The translations under genes were made by a program, and so were the position numbers. Of a stretch of DNA of 64,000 nucleotides, positions 27,580-36,086 are shown piece after piece. Within the stretch, counting starts at the first letter, position 1. Each line of letters starts with the position of its first letter. Source of the DNA: Calothrix brevissima NIES-22 (GTDB lineage Bacteria; Cyanobacteriota; Cyanobacteriia; Cyanobacteriales; Nostocaceae); NCBI RefSeq assembly GCF_002367995.1, contig NZ_AP018207.1:1178001-1242000 (forward strand). Direction: 5' to 3'. Below the pieces are notes generated by a model. The model searched no databases and was not told the DNA's origin. It saw only the letters and a list, made by a program, of their open reading frames with translations.

Positions 27580-27680
27580 AGCATATTTTAGGTAAATGAG
27601 GTATGCGATTCGGGGCATGGCGGTGCCAGTGCCCCTACAATCAACGATAGTTTCTACCTCACCATCTAGCAATCTGCTGT
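27580..27680 (+). repeat. Dispersed repeat family A, copy 2
   Basis: GGGGCATGGCGGTGCCAGTGCC then CCTACAATCAACGATAG and CTACCTCACCAT; preceded by CATATTTTAGGTAAATGAGGTATGCG, which is shared with the shortened copy at 31214. It is part of the 27387-28192 spacer, which otherwise holds only the small ORF at 28016. Confidence 0.8.
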
Positions 27681-28015
27681 AAGTTTAAATGTAGCATCAT
27701 ATACCGACTTTCTAGTGAATATAGTAAACACATTACTTCGCATACAATATATTGACACAGCGTAGTCATGATGATGTCATATCAAATTGCTAATTTAAGA
27801 TTTAGAAATCTAGTTTTTAGATCGTGGATATTGTGAGATTAAACTCTTATTTTGGTGCAAGTAGAAATCGGCTTTTACCTGTATTCTGCCGATATTGATG
27901 AGACAGAGCGCTATCATTCAACAGATTTTTTCCTGTCTCTGTAACCGCAGTTGACAGTCAATGATAGTGAAAATTTTGGTAATTGCTATAAAACTACAAC
28001 CAGCTCGCAATCGAT

Positions 28016-28117
28016 ATGTCTACTTTCATATTAGCTGCCTTTTTGGTGAGTTTATTAACTGCTTCTGGTTATGCGGCGATCGCATATCTATTTCCAAATA
28101 ACCATTCGCAAGAATAA
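28016..28117 (+). CDS. Candidate 33-aa single-helix membrane protein
   Basis: The ATG opens a 33-codon frame: MSTFILAAFLVSLLTASGY then AAIAYLFPNNHSQE, TAA stop. One hydrophobic helix of about 24 residues with a short polar C-terminus is typical of the tiny thylakoid subunits of cyanobacteria (Psb, Pet, Psa, Ndh small subunits), but it matches none that I can recall. Ribosome-binding site weak. It lies alone between a plus-strand regulator gene and a convergent permease gene. Could be chance. Confidence 0.4.
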   Translation: MSTFILAAFLVSLLTASGYAAIAYLFPNNHSQE

Positions 28118-28192
28118 TAGAGCCAAAATGAAATTACACATTTCTGGTAAATGTCAAGTATACTTTACTTAAATTTACTACATCAGGAATGA

Positions 28193-29131
28193 TTAAACTG
28201 TGATGTTGTCACCACCTTGCCGATTAATTACTAATCGCAAAACAGACAATCCCAAAATTATTAAAAATAATACTAATCCAATTGTACAAGCATAACTAAT
28301 TTCCAAATTACTAAATGCTTGCTCATATAAATAGTAAACAATTGTTTTTGAGCGATTTAGCGGCCCGCCTTGGGTCATAATATAAACTTCTTCAAAGACT
28401 TTGGTTGCGGAAATCGCCGAAATTACCGCCACTAAAGCCAGATAAGGCTTCATTAAAGGTACAGTAATATCCCAATGTTTGCGGATACCATCTGAACCGT
28501 CAATGGCTGCGGCTTCATACACATCAGCAGGAATTGATTGTAATCCTGCTAAGTAAATTACCATGTAATAGCCTAAACCTTTCCAGACAGTCACAGCCAT
28601 GACGCTGGCTAAAGAAATCGGTACGATACCAAAAATTTTCATGGGTGGATTATTATCAGTCAACCAAGGAATCCCTTCAGCCACAATCCCTAAACCTTGC
28701 AACAACTGATTCAGTAATCCCTTTTCTGCATACAGCCATTTCCAAGCAATTCCGGCAACTACCATTGAAATTACTACTGGGGTATAGTAAGCTGCTCTAA
28801 ACCAAGTCATTCCTCTGAGTTTTTGGTTGACTAAAATTGCTAACCCTAAAGGCGCAATTACTAAAATTGGCACTACACCAACAAGATAAATAAAAGTATT
28901 AGTCAAAGTTTGCCAAAAAACTTTATCTCGCCACAACTTAAAAAAATTATTCATCCCTATCCATTGTGGCGGTTGAGAAATATCTTCATAACTGGTAAAA
29001 CTTAGGTAAAAGGCTTGCAATGCAGGCCAAAATACTGTTAAACCTAAAATTATTAAAGCAGGTAGCAAAAATAAATAAGGAGTTAGTCGTTGTTTAATTA
29101 ACAGCCAATCTTTAGCAGATAATTGATGCAT
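28193..29131 (-). CDS. Sugar-type ABC transporter permease (MalF/UgpA family)
   Basis: 312-aa inner-membrane permease with about six helices, the first after RLTPYLFLLPALIILG. The ATPase-contact EAA loop is clear: YEAAAIDGSDGIRKHWDITVPLMKP. Family members pair with a MalG/UgpE-type permease and an extracytoplasmic sugar-binding protein; neither is next to it in this window, which fits the scattered sugar-ABC genes of cyanobacteria. Substrate not deducible; alpha-glucoside or glycerol-phosphate types are possible. ATG at 29131 gives a normal family length. Confidence 0.9.
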   Translation of the reverse strand: MHQLSAKDWLLIKQRLTPYLFLLPALIILGLTVFWPALQAFYLSFTSYEDISQPPQWIGMNNFFKLWRDKVFWQTLTNTFIYLVGVVPILVIAPLGLAILVNQKLRGMTWFRAAYYTPVVISMVVAGIAWKWLYAEKGLLNQLLQGLGIVAEGIPWLTDNNPPMKIFGIVPISLASVMAVTVWKGLGYYMVIYLAGLQSIPADVYEAAAIDGSDGIRKHWDITVPLMKPYLALVAVISAISATKVFEEVYIMTQGGPLNRSKTIVYYLYEQAFSNLEISYACTIGLVLFLIILGLSVLRLVINRQGGDNITV

Positions 29132-29340
29132 AAAAGTATTTTTTTAGGTTTAAATTATCATCAAATACTCGAATTATCCAAGAAGTAGGGGATACCTGGA
29201 AAGGTGATTTTTTCGATTTTTATACTCGCTCAACCATCAACGCCAGTCTGCATGAACGTCTAAGCAGATTAATTTATATGGAAAACTCTTGAAATTGGAG
29301 ATTGAGTAAATTTACTGTATTTTAATTCAGTACCAGCAGA

Positions 29341-30483
29341 ATGATCATGCATAATTATATCTCGCGTCGGGCGTTCTTCCTTGGCGCTATGAGAGCGGGA
29401 GCGGCCGGCCTTGCCACTACGCTTGTTTCCAGTACCGGAATACTCCACAACATTGCCGACGCGCAAGGCCCATCTCAACGGCTGCGGCTCAACCTGCCGC
29501 CCTACCCCTTCTTTGACAATCTCAAAACTGTGATGAGCGAGGATCTGGAACTCCTCAATCGGCTCGTGAGTGACTACGCCCGTGAGACCCCAGCTATTTT
29601 TCAAGATCCGATTGACTTTCTCTCACGCTACGTCCCGGTGTACGTATTCGAGCAAACACTACGACCATCCGAACCTGAGGACTCTTCCCTCCCGAAGTTG
29701 CTGTGGCTGATGCACCTTGCTGGGTACTTTGGTGGCGTGTGGTTGCGTAACGCATTTATCCGTTTCCCGGTGCCGGGTTCACCAAACCCTCGTCCGGGAT
29801 TTCCGCCGACACAGGCAGGGTTTAACCCGCTTGTAACGCGCATCAATACCGCGCTTACGGCATTCAACGGGAACGATGCTGGAGCGATCGCATACGCCGA
29901 GAGTAGCCTTCGGGGAGCGCAACTTCAGGGACTCACCGACAGCTACGGGTACAATGCGGGCTACCTCGACCAAATTCTCACCGGTTCAAAGCCAACAAAC
30001 GCGATCGCGCCTGTAGGCTACTTCACCTACCAGGAAACCTTACTCTTTGACGGTACTTATGCTGTTGAGGAGATCCGCGCGCTCGACAAGTGGCGTAAAC
30101 GCGCCCAGCAAGCGGCGAGCCGTCCTGGTAGTCGCTACGCCGAGATTGTCACTGGTACTGGTGGTGCTGATGCACTGCCAGCGATTCAGTCAATCGGGGT
30201 GGCACTGGGCAAGGCAACATGGCAGCCCCAGAACGTATTTCTCGCCATCACCAACTTCGACCAGCTTACCTATAACCTGCTCTTAGTGACTAGCGTATAC
30301 TTCTTGCAGTGCATACAGGCTACTGGTCTTGCGGCTCTTGCAGCTTCGGCAGTTGGAAACGCAGATTGGGCGCGGGCTGCCGTCCGTTCCAACGCGATGA
30401 CTATGCCTTACGGAGGCAGCTACAGCATCGGACTCTTCGACAACAATAGTCAGCTCCCAACGTTCACATGGTCTGACGACTAA
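29341..30483 (+). CDS. Secreted (Tat-like) protein of unknown family, foreign composition
   Basis: 380 aa. The N-terminus NYISRRAFFLGAMRAGAAGLATTLVSS has a twin-Arg followed by a hydrophobic stretch, a probable Tat signal (motif SRRAFF fits S-R-R-x-F), with cleavage plausible near ADAQG. The mature part is helical and rich in Pro, Ala, Tyr and aromatic residues, without a catalytic motif I recognise. Sampled 60-nt lines are 58% G+C, well above its neighbours, and codon choice differs (GCG, CGC, CTC frequent). It nevertheless contains two GCGATCGC octamers, so it has probably spent time in a HIP1-rich cyanobacterial genome. A second in-frame ATG lies two codons on; no Shine-Dalgarno. Also alone, no partners. 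Confidence 0.75.
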   Translation: MIMHNYISRRAFFLGAMRAGAAGLATTLVSSTGILHNIADAQGPSQRLRLNLPPYPFFDNLKTVMSEDLELLNRLVSDYARETPAIFQDPIDFLSRYVPVYVFEQTLRPSEPEDSSLPKLLWLMHLAGYFGGVWLRNAFIRFPVPGSPNPRPGFPPTQAGFNPLVTRINTALTAFNGNDAGAIAYAESSLRGAQLQGLTDSYGYNAGYLDQILTGSKPTNAIAPVGYFTYQETLLFDGTYAVEEIRALDKWRKRAQQAASRPGSRYAEIVTGTGGADALPAIQSIGVALGKATWQPQNVFLAITNFDQLTYNLLLVTSVYFLQCIQATGLAALAASAVGNADWARAAVRSNAMTMPYGGSYSIGLFDNNSQLPTFTWSDD

Positions 30484-30627
30484 CTTTCAGTAGTGGCTGC
30501 GGCTTCCGCTTTTCGTTCGCGTCCGTCACACTTCCCAGCAGTCATCGAGAAATAATAGGCACTAAGTAGACGCCTAAGTCAGGAAGTCACGCCCTAATTT
30601 GATTATTTGACAGTAAAAAGGATTTTT

Positions 30628-31179
30628 ATGCAGGTTGCAAGTGCTACTAACGGATGGATAAATACAATTGACTCGGAAAAACCAGAAATCATCACCAAAG
30701 CGCAAAATTTGCTGATTAATAACATATATTGCACTTTATCTACTTGTTCTCCAGCAGGTGAACCTTGGGCATCGCCTGTATTTTTTGCTTATGATGAGCA
30801 CTGGTATATATACTGGATTTCGGCTATTGTCTCCCAACATTCACAAAATATTTATCATAATTCTGGGCGGGTTGCGATCGCTCTTTTTAATTCCAGCGTG
30901 GCTCAAGGTTCGGCTGAAGGTGTATATTTGTCTGGTGCTGCGGCTGAAATAAATGCAGACGATATTCAAAAAACGATGAAATTGCTAGAAAAACGAGCCA
31001 ATAAGCAACTTAATCGCACTGTGGCAGATTATTTACATGATTCCCCCCGCAGAATTTATCAATTCCAACCTCAACAGGTATGGTTAACAGGTAATCGCCT
31101 AGCCGTTGGTAATCAATTAGTCGATACTAAGATTGAGATCAGCTTATCCAGCTTTTTGAACTCTAAACCACATCTCTAA
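30628..31179 (+). CDS. Pyridoxamine-5'-phosphate-oxidase-like flavin/haem-binding protein
   Basis: 183-aa split-barrel protein of the PNPOx-like superfamily. Seen: NIYCTLSTCSPAGEPWASPVFFAYDEHWYIYWIS, the usual first strands of the barrel, then VAIALFNSS and a C-terminal RRIYQFQPQQVWL strand. Members bind FMN, F420 or haem; which one cannot be told here. The frame opens upstream at a TTG (30607), but ATG 30628 with AAGG 8 nt before it is better supported. It follows the GC-rich gene in the same direction with 144 nt between them. Confidence 0.8.
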   Translation: MQVASATNGWINTIDSEKPEIITKAQNLLINNIYCTLSTCSPAGEPWASPVFFAYDEHWYIYWISAIVSQHSQNIYHNSGRVAIALFNSSVAQGSAEGVYLSGAAAEINADDIQKTMKLLEKRANKQLNRTVADYLHDSPRRIYQFQPQQVWLTGNRLAVGNQLVDTKIEISLSSFLNSKPHL

Positions 31180-31213
31180 AAATTAATACAGTTGGCATTG
31201 CTCACCCTACAAG

Positions 31214-31275
31214 CATATTTCAGGTAAATAAGGTATGCGCTTCCCCCTACAATCAAAGATTATCTGTACTCCTAA
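31214..31275 (+). repeat. Dispersed repeat family A, internally deleted copy
   Basis: CATATTTCAGGTAAATAAGGTATGCGCTTCCCCCTACAATCAAAGATTATCTGTAC (31214-31269) matches both flanks of the 27580 copy but lacks the GGCATGGCAGTGCC palindrome, as if the hairpin had been precisely lost. It is followed by tandem TTACGAA units. Confidence 0.65.
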
Positions 31276-31303
31276 CAAATTACGAATTACGAATTACGAA
31301 TTA

Positions 31304-32215
31304 TCAATTGCTTCCTTCCAGTAATTTTGGTGCTTTTGTGCTAGAACCGTATAGTTCGACAAATCTTTTAAACAGCAACATAGTTTGATGGTTGGAAGCT
31401 AAACTAAGATGAAATAAACGCTCAATATTTTTTTCGTAGAGATTACGTAAATAAGGTAAGTCTTCAAACAAAGTTAAACAGGAAGCAAAATGCAATAAAA
31501 CTTGCAGTATTGGTTTCGGCCAGTCTAAATCGCTGTAAATTTCTATAAATAGATGATGCTCTCGCTGAGATAGAGGTAATGCATAAAACATCACCGTGAT
31601 TTTTTTACCATTATAGACGGGAATACTTAGTTCAATGGTATAGGGCGTATGTAAAATTAAATCTACCTCAACTATTGGCTGTCGCCAAATTCTTAAGGCG
31701 TTTAAGGGCGAGTCTAATACTGTTTGAAATTTAATTGTACCACCGCCATCTGTCTTCTGGAATGAGCTAATATTAATTACTCTTAAATTATTCAGACTAA
31801 ACTTGTGGATTGTTTCTAAATGCTTTAAGTTCAATAAATGATAAATCTGGCATAAATAAGGCACTGGTAAAATATATTCCTGACTGATCATGTGCCGCTT
31901 TTTCAACTCAAAATGATTATCTTGAGTCAGGCAAAGGTATCCATCAATATTCTGTGAATCCGTTTCTGGTCTTAAATACAGCCAACTCAAAAAGAAGAAT
32001 GAAGCTGTAAATAACTGGAATACTTCTAAAGCAGAGATATAACCATCAGCAAAAGCGGCAAAGCTTCTATCGGTGATGCCAAAAAGCCATGAGGGAATTC
32101 CCGCTAGCCAAACACCATTTTTAAGTCTGGCTATAAAAAGTGCTAGTTCAAATTCTAGATTATGCGGATTGTTTTTGGTAATTTTCGTATCCTTTAGGGG
32201 AGAATTTATAGGCAT
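31304..32215 (-). CDS. Conserved hypothetical protein
   Basis: 303-aa protein, no signal peptide. One moderately hydrophobic segment at about residues 66-80 (FQLFTASFFFLSWLYL). The remainder is a mixed alpha/beta protein with many aromatic and His residues (LNLKHLETIHKFSL, REHHLFIEIYSDL). No family or catalytic motif is recognised. It has its own upstream region of about 580 bp and is convergent with the PNPOx-like gene, so context gives nothing. Confidence 0.65.
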   Translation of the reverse strand: MPINSPLKDTKITKNNPHNLEFELALFIARLKNGVWLAGIPSWLFGITDRSFAAFADGYISALEVFQLFTASFFFLSWLYLRPETDSQNIDGYLCLTQDNHFELKKRHMISQEYILPVPYLCQIYHLLNLKHLETIHKFSLNNLRVINISSFQKTDGGGTIKFQTVLDSPLNALRIWRQPIVEVDLILHTPYTIELSIPVYNGKKITVMFYALPLSQREHHLFIEIYSDLDWPKPILQVLLHFASCLTLFEDLPYLRNLYEKNIERLFHLSLASNHQTMLLFKRFVELYGSSTKAPKLLEGSN

Positions 32216-32793
32216 TTTAAATTTAAGTTTTAGATATTTCTAATTACGGATATTCTAGCTAGAGATAAAGCTTGAACCCTCTATCTTTAGCTGGAAATGC
32301 AGGAAGGAAGATGTTTAAGACTATTTGTTTGTGAGGCTGCACAAAAATATACTTTTTTTAAACGCAAAGGTACGCTAAGGTTAGCGCAAAGGTACGCAGG
32401 GTTTTATGGTTCTATATTTTTGCAGGTAATTGGATATAAGTAGGTAATTTTGTAGGTTTATAAATTGAATGGATGAATAATCAAAGGAGGTATATCTATA
32501 AGTTGTTTGCTAGATAATAAAGAGTAAATTTGAATACAGTTTCAGGGGTAAAGAATTGTAGTGAAAGTAACAGTAAATTTACAGGCTGTAGATGAGAAAA
32601 GAAGAAATAGCCGATAGTTGTTGCTTTTGAGAGAGTTAGATACTGTTAGAGGTTGACAATTAAATAGCGATTCGCCTGTTGCTAACCTGATTTCAGCGAC
32701 ATGACTATTTCTAGCCCAACCTATAGAATTACTGCCTCGAAGGCTGTATGATTTTTAATTATTTTGAGAAAAATTCCCCTAAACCCGGCAGCA
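32216..32793. other. Intergenic region without recognisable gene
   Basis: About 580 bp between divergent genes. Contains an AACGCAAAGGTACGCTAAGG / GCGCAAAGGTACGCAGGG direct repeat (about 32360-32400), a common cyanobacterial intergenic motif. No hairpin terminator or small gene seen. Confidence 0.55.
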
Positions 32794-33288
32794 ATGACTA
32801 TCCGCCATGCAAATGAAGATGATTTACCTACTATTGTAGCAATTTACAATGCTGCAATTCCTAGCCGCATGGCCAGCGCTGATTTAGAGCCGGTATCGGT
32901 AGAAAGTCGCCTGAATTGGTTTCGGGGGCGATCGCCTTCTCATAGACCGCTCTGGGTGGTAGAAGAAGACGGTATAATTGCCGGATGGTTGAGTTTTCAA
33001 TCTTTCTACGGGCGACCAGCTTACAATAAGACTGCTGAAATTAGCATTTACATTAAACCAGACTTTCAAAAATGTGGATTAGGGCGAAAACTCTTAACAC
33101 AAGCTATTGAACAAAGCCCTAATTTAGGTTTAAAAACTTTAATTAGCTTTATTTTTGCCCATAATCAGCCGAGTTTAAAATTATTTACCAACTTCGGCTT
33201 TCAACCTTGGGGACATTTACCCAATATCGCCGAACTTGATGGTGTTGAACGCGATTTAGTAATTATGGGCTTGCGCGTGAGTGATTAA
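32794..33288 (+). CDS. GNAT-family N-acetyltransferase (phosphinothricin-acetyltransferase-like)
   Basis: 164-aa enzyme using acetyl-CoA. Seen: TIRHANEDDLPTIVAIYNAAIPSR, the usual opening of the Bar/Pat subgroup; the acetyl-CoA loop FQKCGLGRKLL (Q-x-x-G-x-G type); and FTNFGFQPWGHLP. Length is standard. A TTG ten codons upstream extends the frame, but the ATG at 32794 matches the family start. Substrate unknown; such proteins often act on amino acids such as methionine sulfone analogues. Confidence 0.88.
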   Translation: MTIRHANEDDLPTIVAIYNAAIPSRMASADLEPVSVESRLNWFRGRSPSHRPLWVVEEDGIIAGWLSFQSFYGRPAYNKTAEISIYIKPDFQKCGLGRKLLTQAIEQSPNLGLKTLISFIFAHNQPSLKLFTNFGFQPWGHLPNIAELDGVERDLVIMGLRVSD

Positions 33289-33400
33289 AAATGGGCATTG
33301 GGCATGGGAGACAAAGAGGATAATATCTACAAATGACAATTGTCTTTCTTGTACAGACAAGGGTTCATCGCGTCTCTAACAAATGACTAGGAACTAAATT

Positions 33401-34405
33401 ATGTCATGGATGGAATTAAGCCTCGATACCACAAATGAGGCGGTGGATTGGGTATGTACGCTATTGGCTAAAAATAATTTTACTAGCGACGTTCATATAA
33501 AGAAGTACACAGAAGTTGAGAGTGGGGAAATTGCACCAGACTGGGCATTTACTATCAGTTTATACTTACCCAATGATGTTTATGCAGATATCCAAGGCTC
33601 AGAAATCGCTCAATTACTCTCGCCATTACAGCGCACGGGAATGGCTACTCATTTGCAGCTAGCTGTGGTAGAAGACAAACCAGCAGATACAGAAGTTGCA
33701 AGTTTGCTGATACATCGGATTGGGGAAAGGTTTGTTGTTGTATCTGCTGAGACAAATTATACTTGTCAAGCTGAGGAAATTACTTTAAGACTTAAACCCA
33801 GTTTGGCTTTTGGTAGTGGTTTACATCCAGCAACGATACTGAGCCTCAAATTACTTGAACGTTATGTTACCCCAGGGATGCGGGTTCTAGATTTGGGTTC
33901 GGGTTCCGGGATTTTGACTGTAGCGATCGCCAAATTGGGGGCAAATGTTTTAGCTTTAGATAATGACACCCTTGCTGTGACAGCAACTCAAGACGCTGTA
34001 TTACGTAATAATGTAGAGCAACAAGTCACCGTCACCGAAGGTAGTTTAGGATGTGGTAGCGACTTAGGACATTGGTTAGGGGGAGATTCTATTCAGAATG
34101 TACCTACAGTTACCGCGACAAGTCAATTTAACTTAATCGTTGCTAATATTCCCGGTAGATTTCATATTGCTTTAGCTGCTGATTACCAAAAAGCGCTACA
34201 TATCACTGATATCAATGATGGATTAGTAATTTTAGCGGGTTTTACTGATGATTATGAGGAAGATTTAGCTGTAACCTTCACTGATTTAGGATTTGAATAT
34301 GTCGATTGTGAGCGACAAAATGAATGGGTAGCACTAGCCTATAGATTGAAATCAACAAAAAATTCTCAGATTTTAACTCTGACAACTGGCAAAGTAACTT
34401 TTTGA
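33401..34405 (+). CDS. PrmA-like (ribosomal protein L11 family) methyltransferase
   Basis: 334-aa SAM-dependent methyltransferase. The linker motif LKPSLAFGSGLHPATILSL corresponds to the PrmA LDPGLAFGTGTHPTT stretch, followed by SAM motif I VLDLGSGSGILTVAIAKLGA and the acidic strand ALDNDTLAV. The catalytic-loop equivalent reads VANIPGRFH, a PrmA-like NI form. The N-terminal ~120 residues form a substrate domain weakly like that of PrmA. Substitutions in the TGTHP motif make L11 itself only a possible substrate. The last ~12 residues (QILTLTTGKVTF) come from the first unit of a 41-bp tandem repeat that also supplies the stop codon. Confidence 0.82.
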   Translation: MSWMELSLDTTNEAVDWVCTLLAKNNFTSDVHIKKYTEVESGEIAPDWAFTISLYLPNDVYADIQGSEIAQLLSPLQRTGMATHLQLAVVEDKPADTEVASLLIHRIGERFVVVSAETNYTCQAEEITLRLKPSLAFGSGLHPATILSLKLLERYVTPGMRVLDLGSGSGILTVAIAKLGANVLALDNDTLAVTATQDAVLRNNVEQQVTVTEGSLGCGSDLGHWLGGDSIQNVPTVTATSQFNLIVANIPGRFHIALAADYQKALHITDINDGLVILAGFTDDYEEDLAVTFTDLGFEYVDCERQNEWVALAYRLKSTKNSQILTLTTGKVTF

Positions 34406-34545
34406 TTCAGATTTTAACTCTGACAACTGGCAAAGTAACTTTTTGACTCAGATTTTCACTCTTACGACTGGCAAAGTAACTTTCTGACTCAGATTTTCAC
34501 TCTTACGACTGGCAAAGTAACTTTCTGACTCAGATTTTCACTTAA
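34367..34545. repeat. 41-bp tandem repeat, four full units plus partial fifth
   Basis: Unit starts at 34367, 34408, 34449, 34490 and 34531 (each CAGATTTT). Units 1-2 read AACTCTGACAACTGGCAAAG, units 3-4 CACTCTTACGACTGGCAAAG. Because 41 is not a multiple of 3, extra units cannot extend the upstream protein in frame. The TGA of the PrmA-like gene lies in unit 1. Confidence 0.97.
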
Positions 34546-34740
34546 AAAATCATATCACGGCATTTAAAAACTTATTTCCGCAAAAATACGCCATTTTATG
34601 GTTTTTACTGCTATCCATCCCTAAAAACTTGTGTAGGTTTACTGTGGCTAGTGTATTTACTTTTTGATTATGGTAATAGTGTCAAAAGAACTCAGTATAA
34701 AACACAATCAGGGTTCAATCTATTCAAATAGGAAAATTGT

Positions 34741-35109
34741 ATGGCGCAGCGCAAGCGTAACTCCCCTGCACTCATCAAAGCTGAACGACGGATAGAAGGA
34801 ATGCAATTGATCGATTCTCACTTAGACTTGGGTAAAGGTTTGTCAGTTATTAATTACAACACGAAAATTCTTGATTTGCGAGACAAGTTAACGGCATACA
34901 ATCAAGCGAGAGCAATGGTTAATATCACGCTGAATGCATTATTAGAAGCAGAACGCGATATCAACATTTATTCTGAGAAAATGCTGCTGAGTATTGCCTC
35001 TGTCTATGGCAAAAATAGCGATGAGTACGGGATGGCTGGGGGAACGCGCAGATCCGATCGCAAAAAATCACGTATGGAGACAAACCAAACCGATACATCA
35101 GCAGAATAA
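34741..35109 (+). CDS. Conserved hypothetical protein
   Basis: 122-aa basic, helical protein. AGGA seven nt before the ATG. Text includes SPALIKAERRIEGMQLIDSHLDLG and LTAYNQARAMVNITLNALLEAERDI, suggesting a helical hairpin, with a polar, Arg/Lys/Ser-rich tail (TRRSDRKKSRMETNQ). No membrane segment or signal peptide and no recognised motif. Stands alone. Confidence 0.7.
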   Translation: MAQRKRNSPALIKAERRIEGMQLIDSHLDLGKGLSVINYNTKILDLRDKLTAYNQARAMVNITLNALLEAERDINIYSEKMLLSIASVYGKNSDEYGMAGGTRRSDRKKSRMETNQTDTSAE

Positions 35110-35385
35110 TTGTCTCAGCTGTATGACTTACGGTAGATACTATGATGAAAACTAACTCTCTTTTGATAGAGAGAAATTCTGAGTATTTACCTGATAATAA
35201 TCTTGTGTGTAATACATCATCTTAGGGCTTGAAGTCACTCCAATCAATTCTGGGGTGACATTTTTATAGTGCAATAATTTAAATTTATCTAGGGTTAATA
35301 TCTGAATTTTTACCAAACACATCAATATATTATAGAGGGTAAGGCATTGCCTTACCCCTACAATTTGTAACATTTTTTCTGGTTA

Positions 35386-35580
35386 TTATTTACCTTGTTT
35401 AGATTTAACCAGAAGATTCTGTAAGATACTCAGTATCATCAAAATATAACTACTGAAAATAGCTATACTTAAAGTCTGAAATGTAGGTAAATGATGTGCT
35501 TTAACTAATTTTTCCAGCACAATTTTTGCTGCAATACTAAAAACTAAGCTACCTATAAAAGCTATGATGTTCTTAATCAA
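35386..35580 (-). CDS. Small two-helix membrane protein
   Basis: 64 aa. Two hydrophobic stretches: IIAFIGSLVFSIAAKIVL and TLSIAIFSSYILMILSILQNLL, separated by a short polar loop, with a basic tail KSKQGK. No family recognised. The regular hydrophobic pattern and good start/stop make it likelier than chance, but the surrounding DNA is repeat-rich. Confidence 0.45.
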   Translation of the reverse strand: MIKNIIAFIGSLVFSIAAKIVLEKLVKAHHLPTFQTLSIAIFSSYILMILSILQNLLVKSKQGK

Positions 35581-35737
35581 AGCATTTTCCTAAAGTATTA
35601 GATGCAGACTTTATTAATTAATAAAATATATGTTATATAAAGACTGTGATTGACGTTACTTAATAACTTAAATAAAATTTTATTTAGATTTAATTGAAAT
35701 TTTAATTTCAGATAAGTAGATCGGCGTAATTAAATAT

Positions 35738-35829
35738 ATAGCAAATTGCCCGTTGGTGAGGTACAAATTATCGTTGATTGTAGGGGCACTGGCACTGCCA
35801 TGTCCCGAAGCGCTTTTCGGGGATGGGCG
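35738..35829 (-). repeat. Dispersed repeat family A, copy 3 (inverse)
   Basis: Reverse complement of the copies at 6403 and 27580: GGTGAGGTACAAATTATCGTTGATTGTAGGGGCACTGGCACTGCCATG (35754-35801). It directly abuts the variable-core element at 35831. Confidence 0.8.
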
Positions 35830-35830
35830 T

Positions 35831-36031
35831 CATTGGTGTCAACTTAAGCTAAAAATAGCCTCTGTACAAGCGTCACCCGCCTGAGAATGAATTCTCAGGC
35901 TCATAGCCAAAGTCTACTGAAGTAGACTCAAGATTTTGAGGATATGTAGGAATCTGACGATGACTTTGACTATTAGCAAGGAACTTCAGTTCCTTGCGGT
36001 AACTAGGTTTCGCGTTAAGTTGACACCAATG
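35831..36031 (-). repeat. Variable-core palindromic element, copy 2
   Basis: 201 bp with perfect 17-bp terminal inverted repeats CATTGGTGTCAACTTAA / TTAAGTTGACACCAATG. Subterminal GCTAAAA and TTTCGCG match copy 1 in opposite orientation. The core differs completely and contains hairpins GCAAGGAACT-ga-AGTTCCTTGC, GAGTCTACT/AGTAGACT and GCCTGAGAAT-tc-ATTCTCAGGC. No open frame, so non-autonomous. Confidence 0.85.
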
Positions 36032-36086
36032 GTCGATGTTCCCTACAGCCTGGTCTATTTACAGGAAGATGCTGTAATATTTAAAT

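Noticed and set aside
29347-30483. Whether the GC-rich gene is part of a prophage or genomic island
   Set aside because: No integrase, tRNA, attachment repeat or phage gene is seen beside it; only the gene itself has foreign composition.
35152-35373. 73-aa minus-strand frame
   Set aside because: It covers a TAAGGCATTGCC-type repeat and has no hydrophobic or domain pattern; likely chance.
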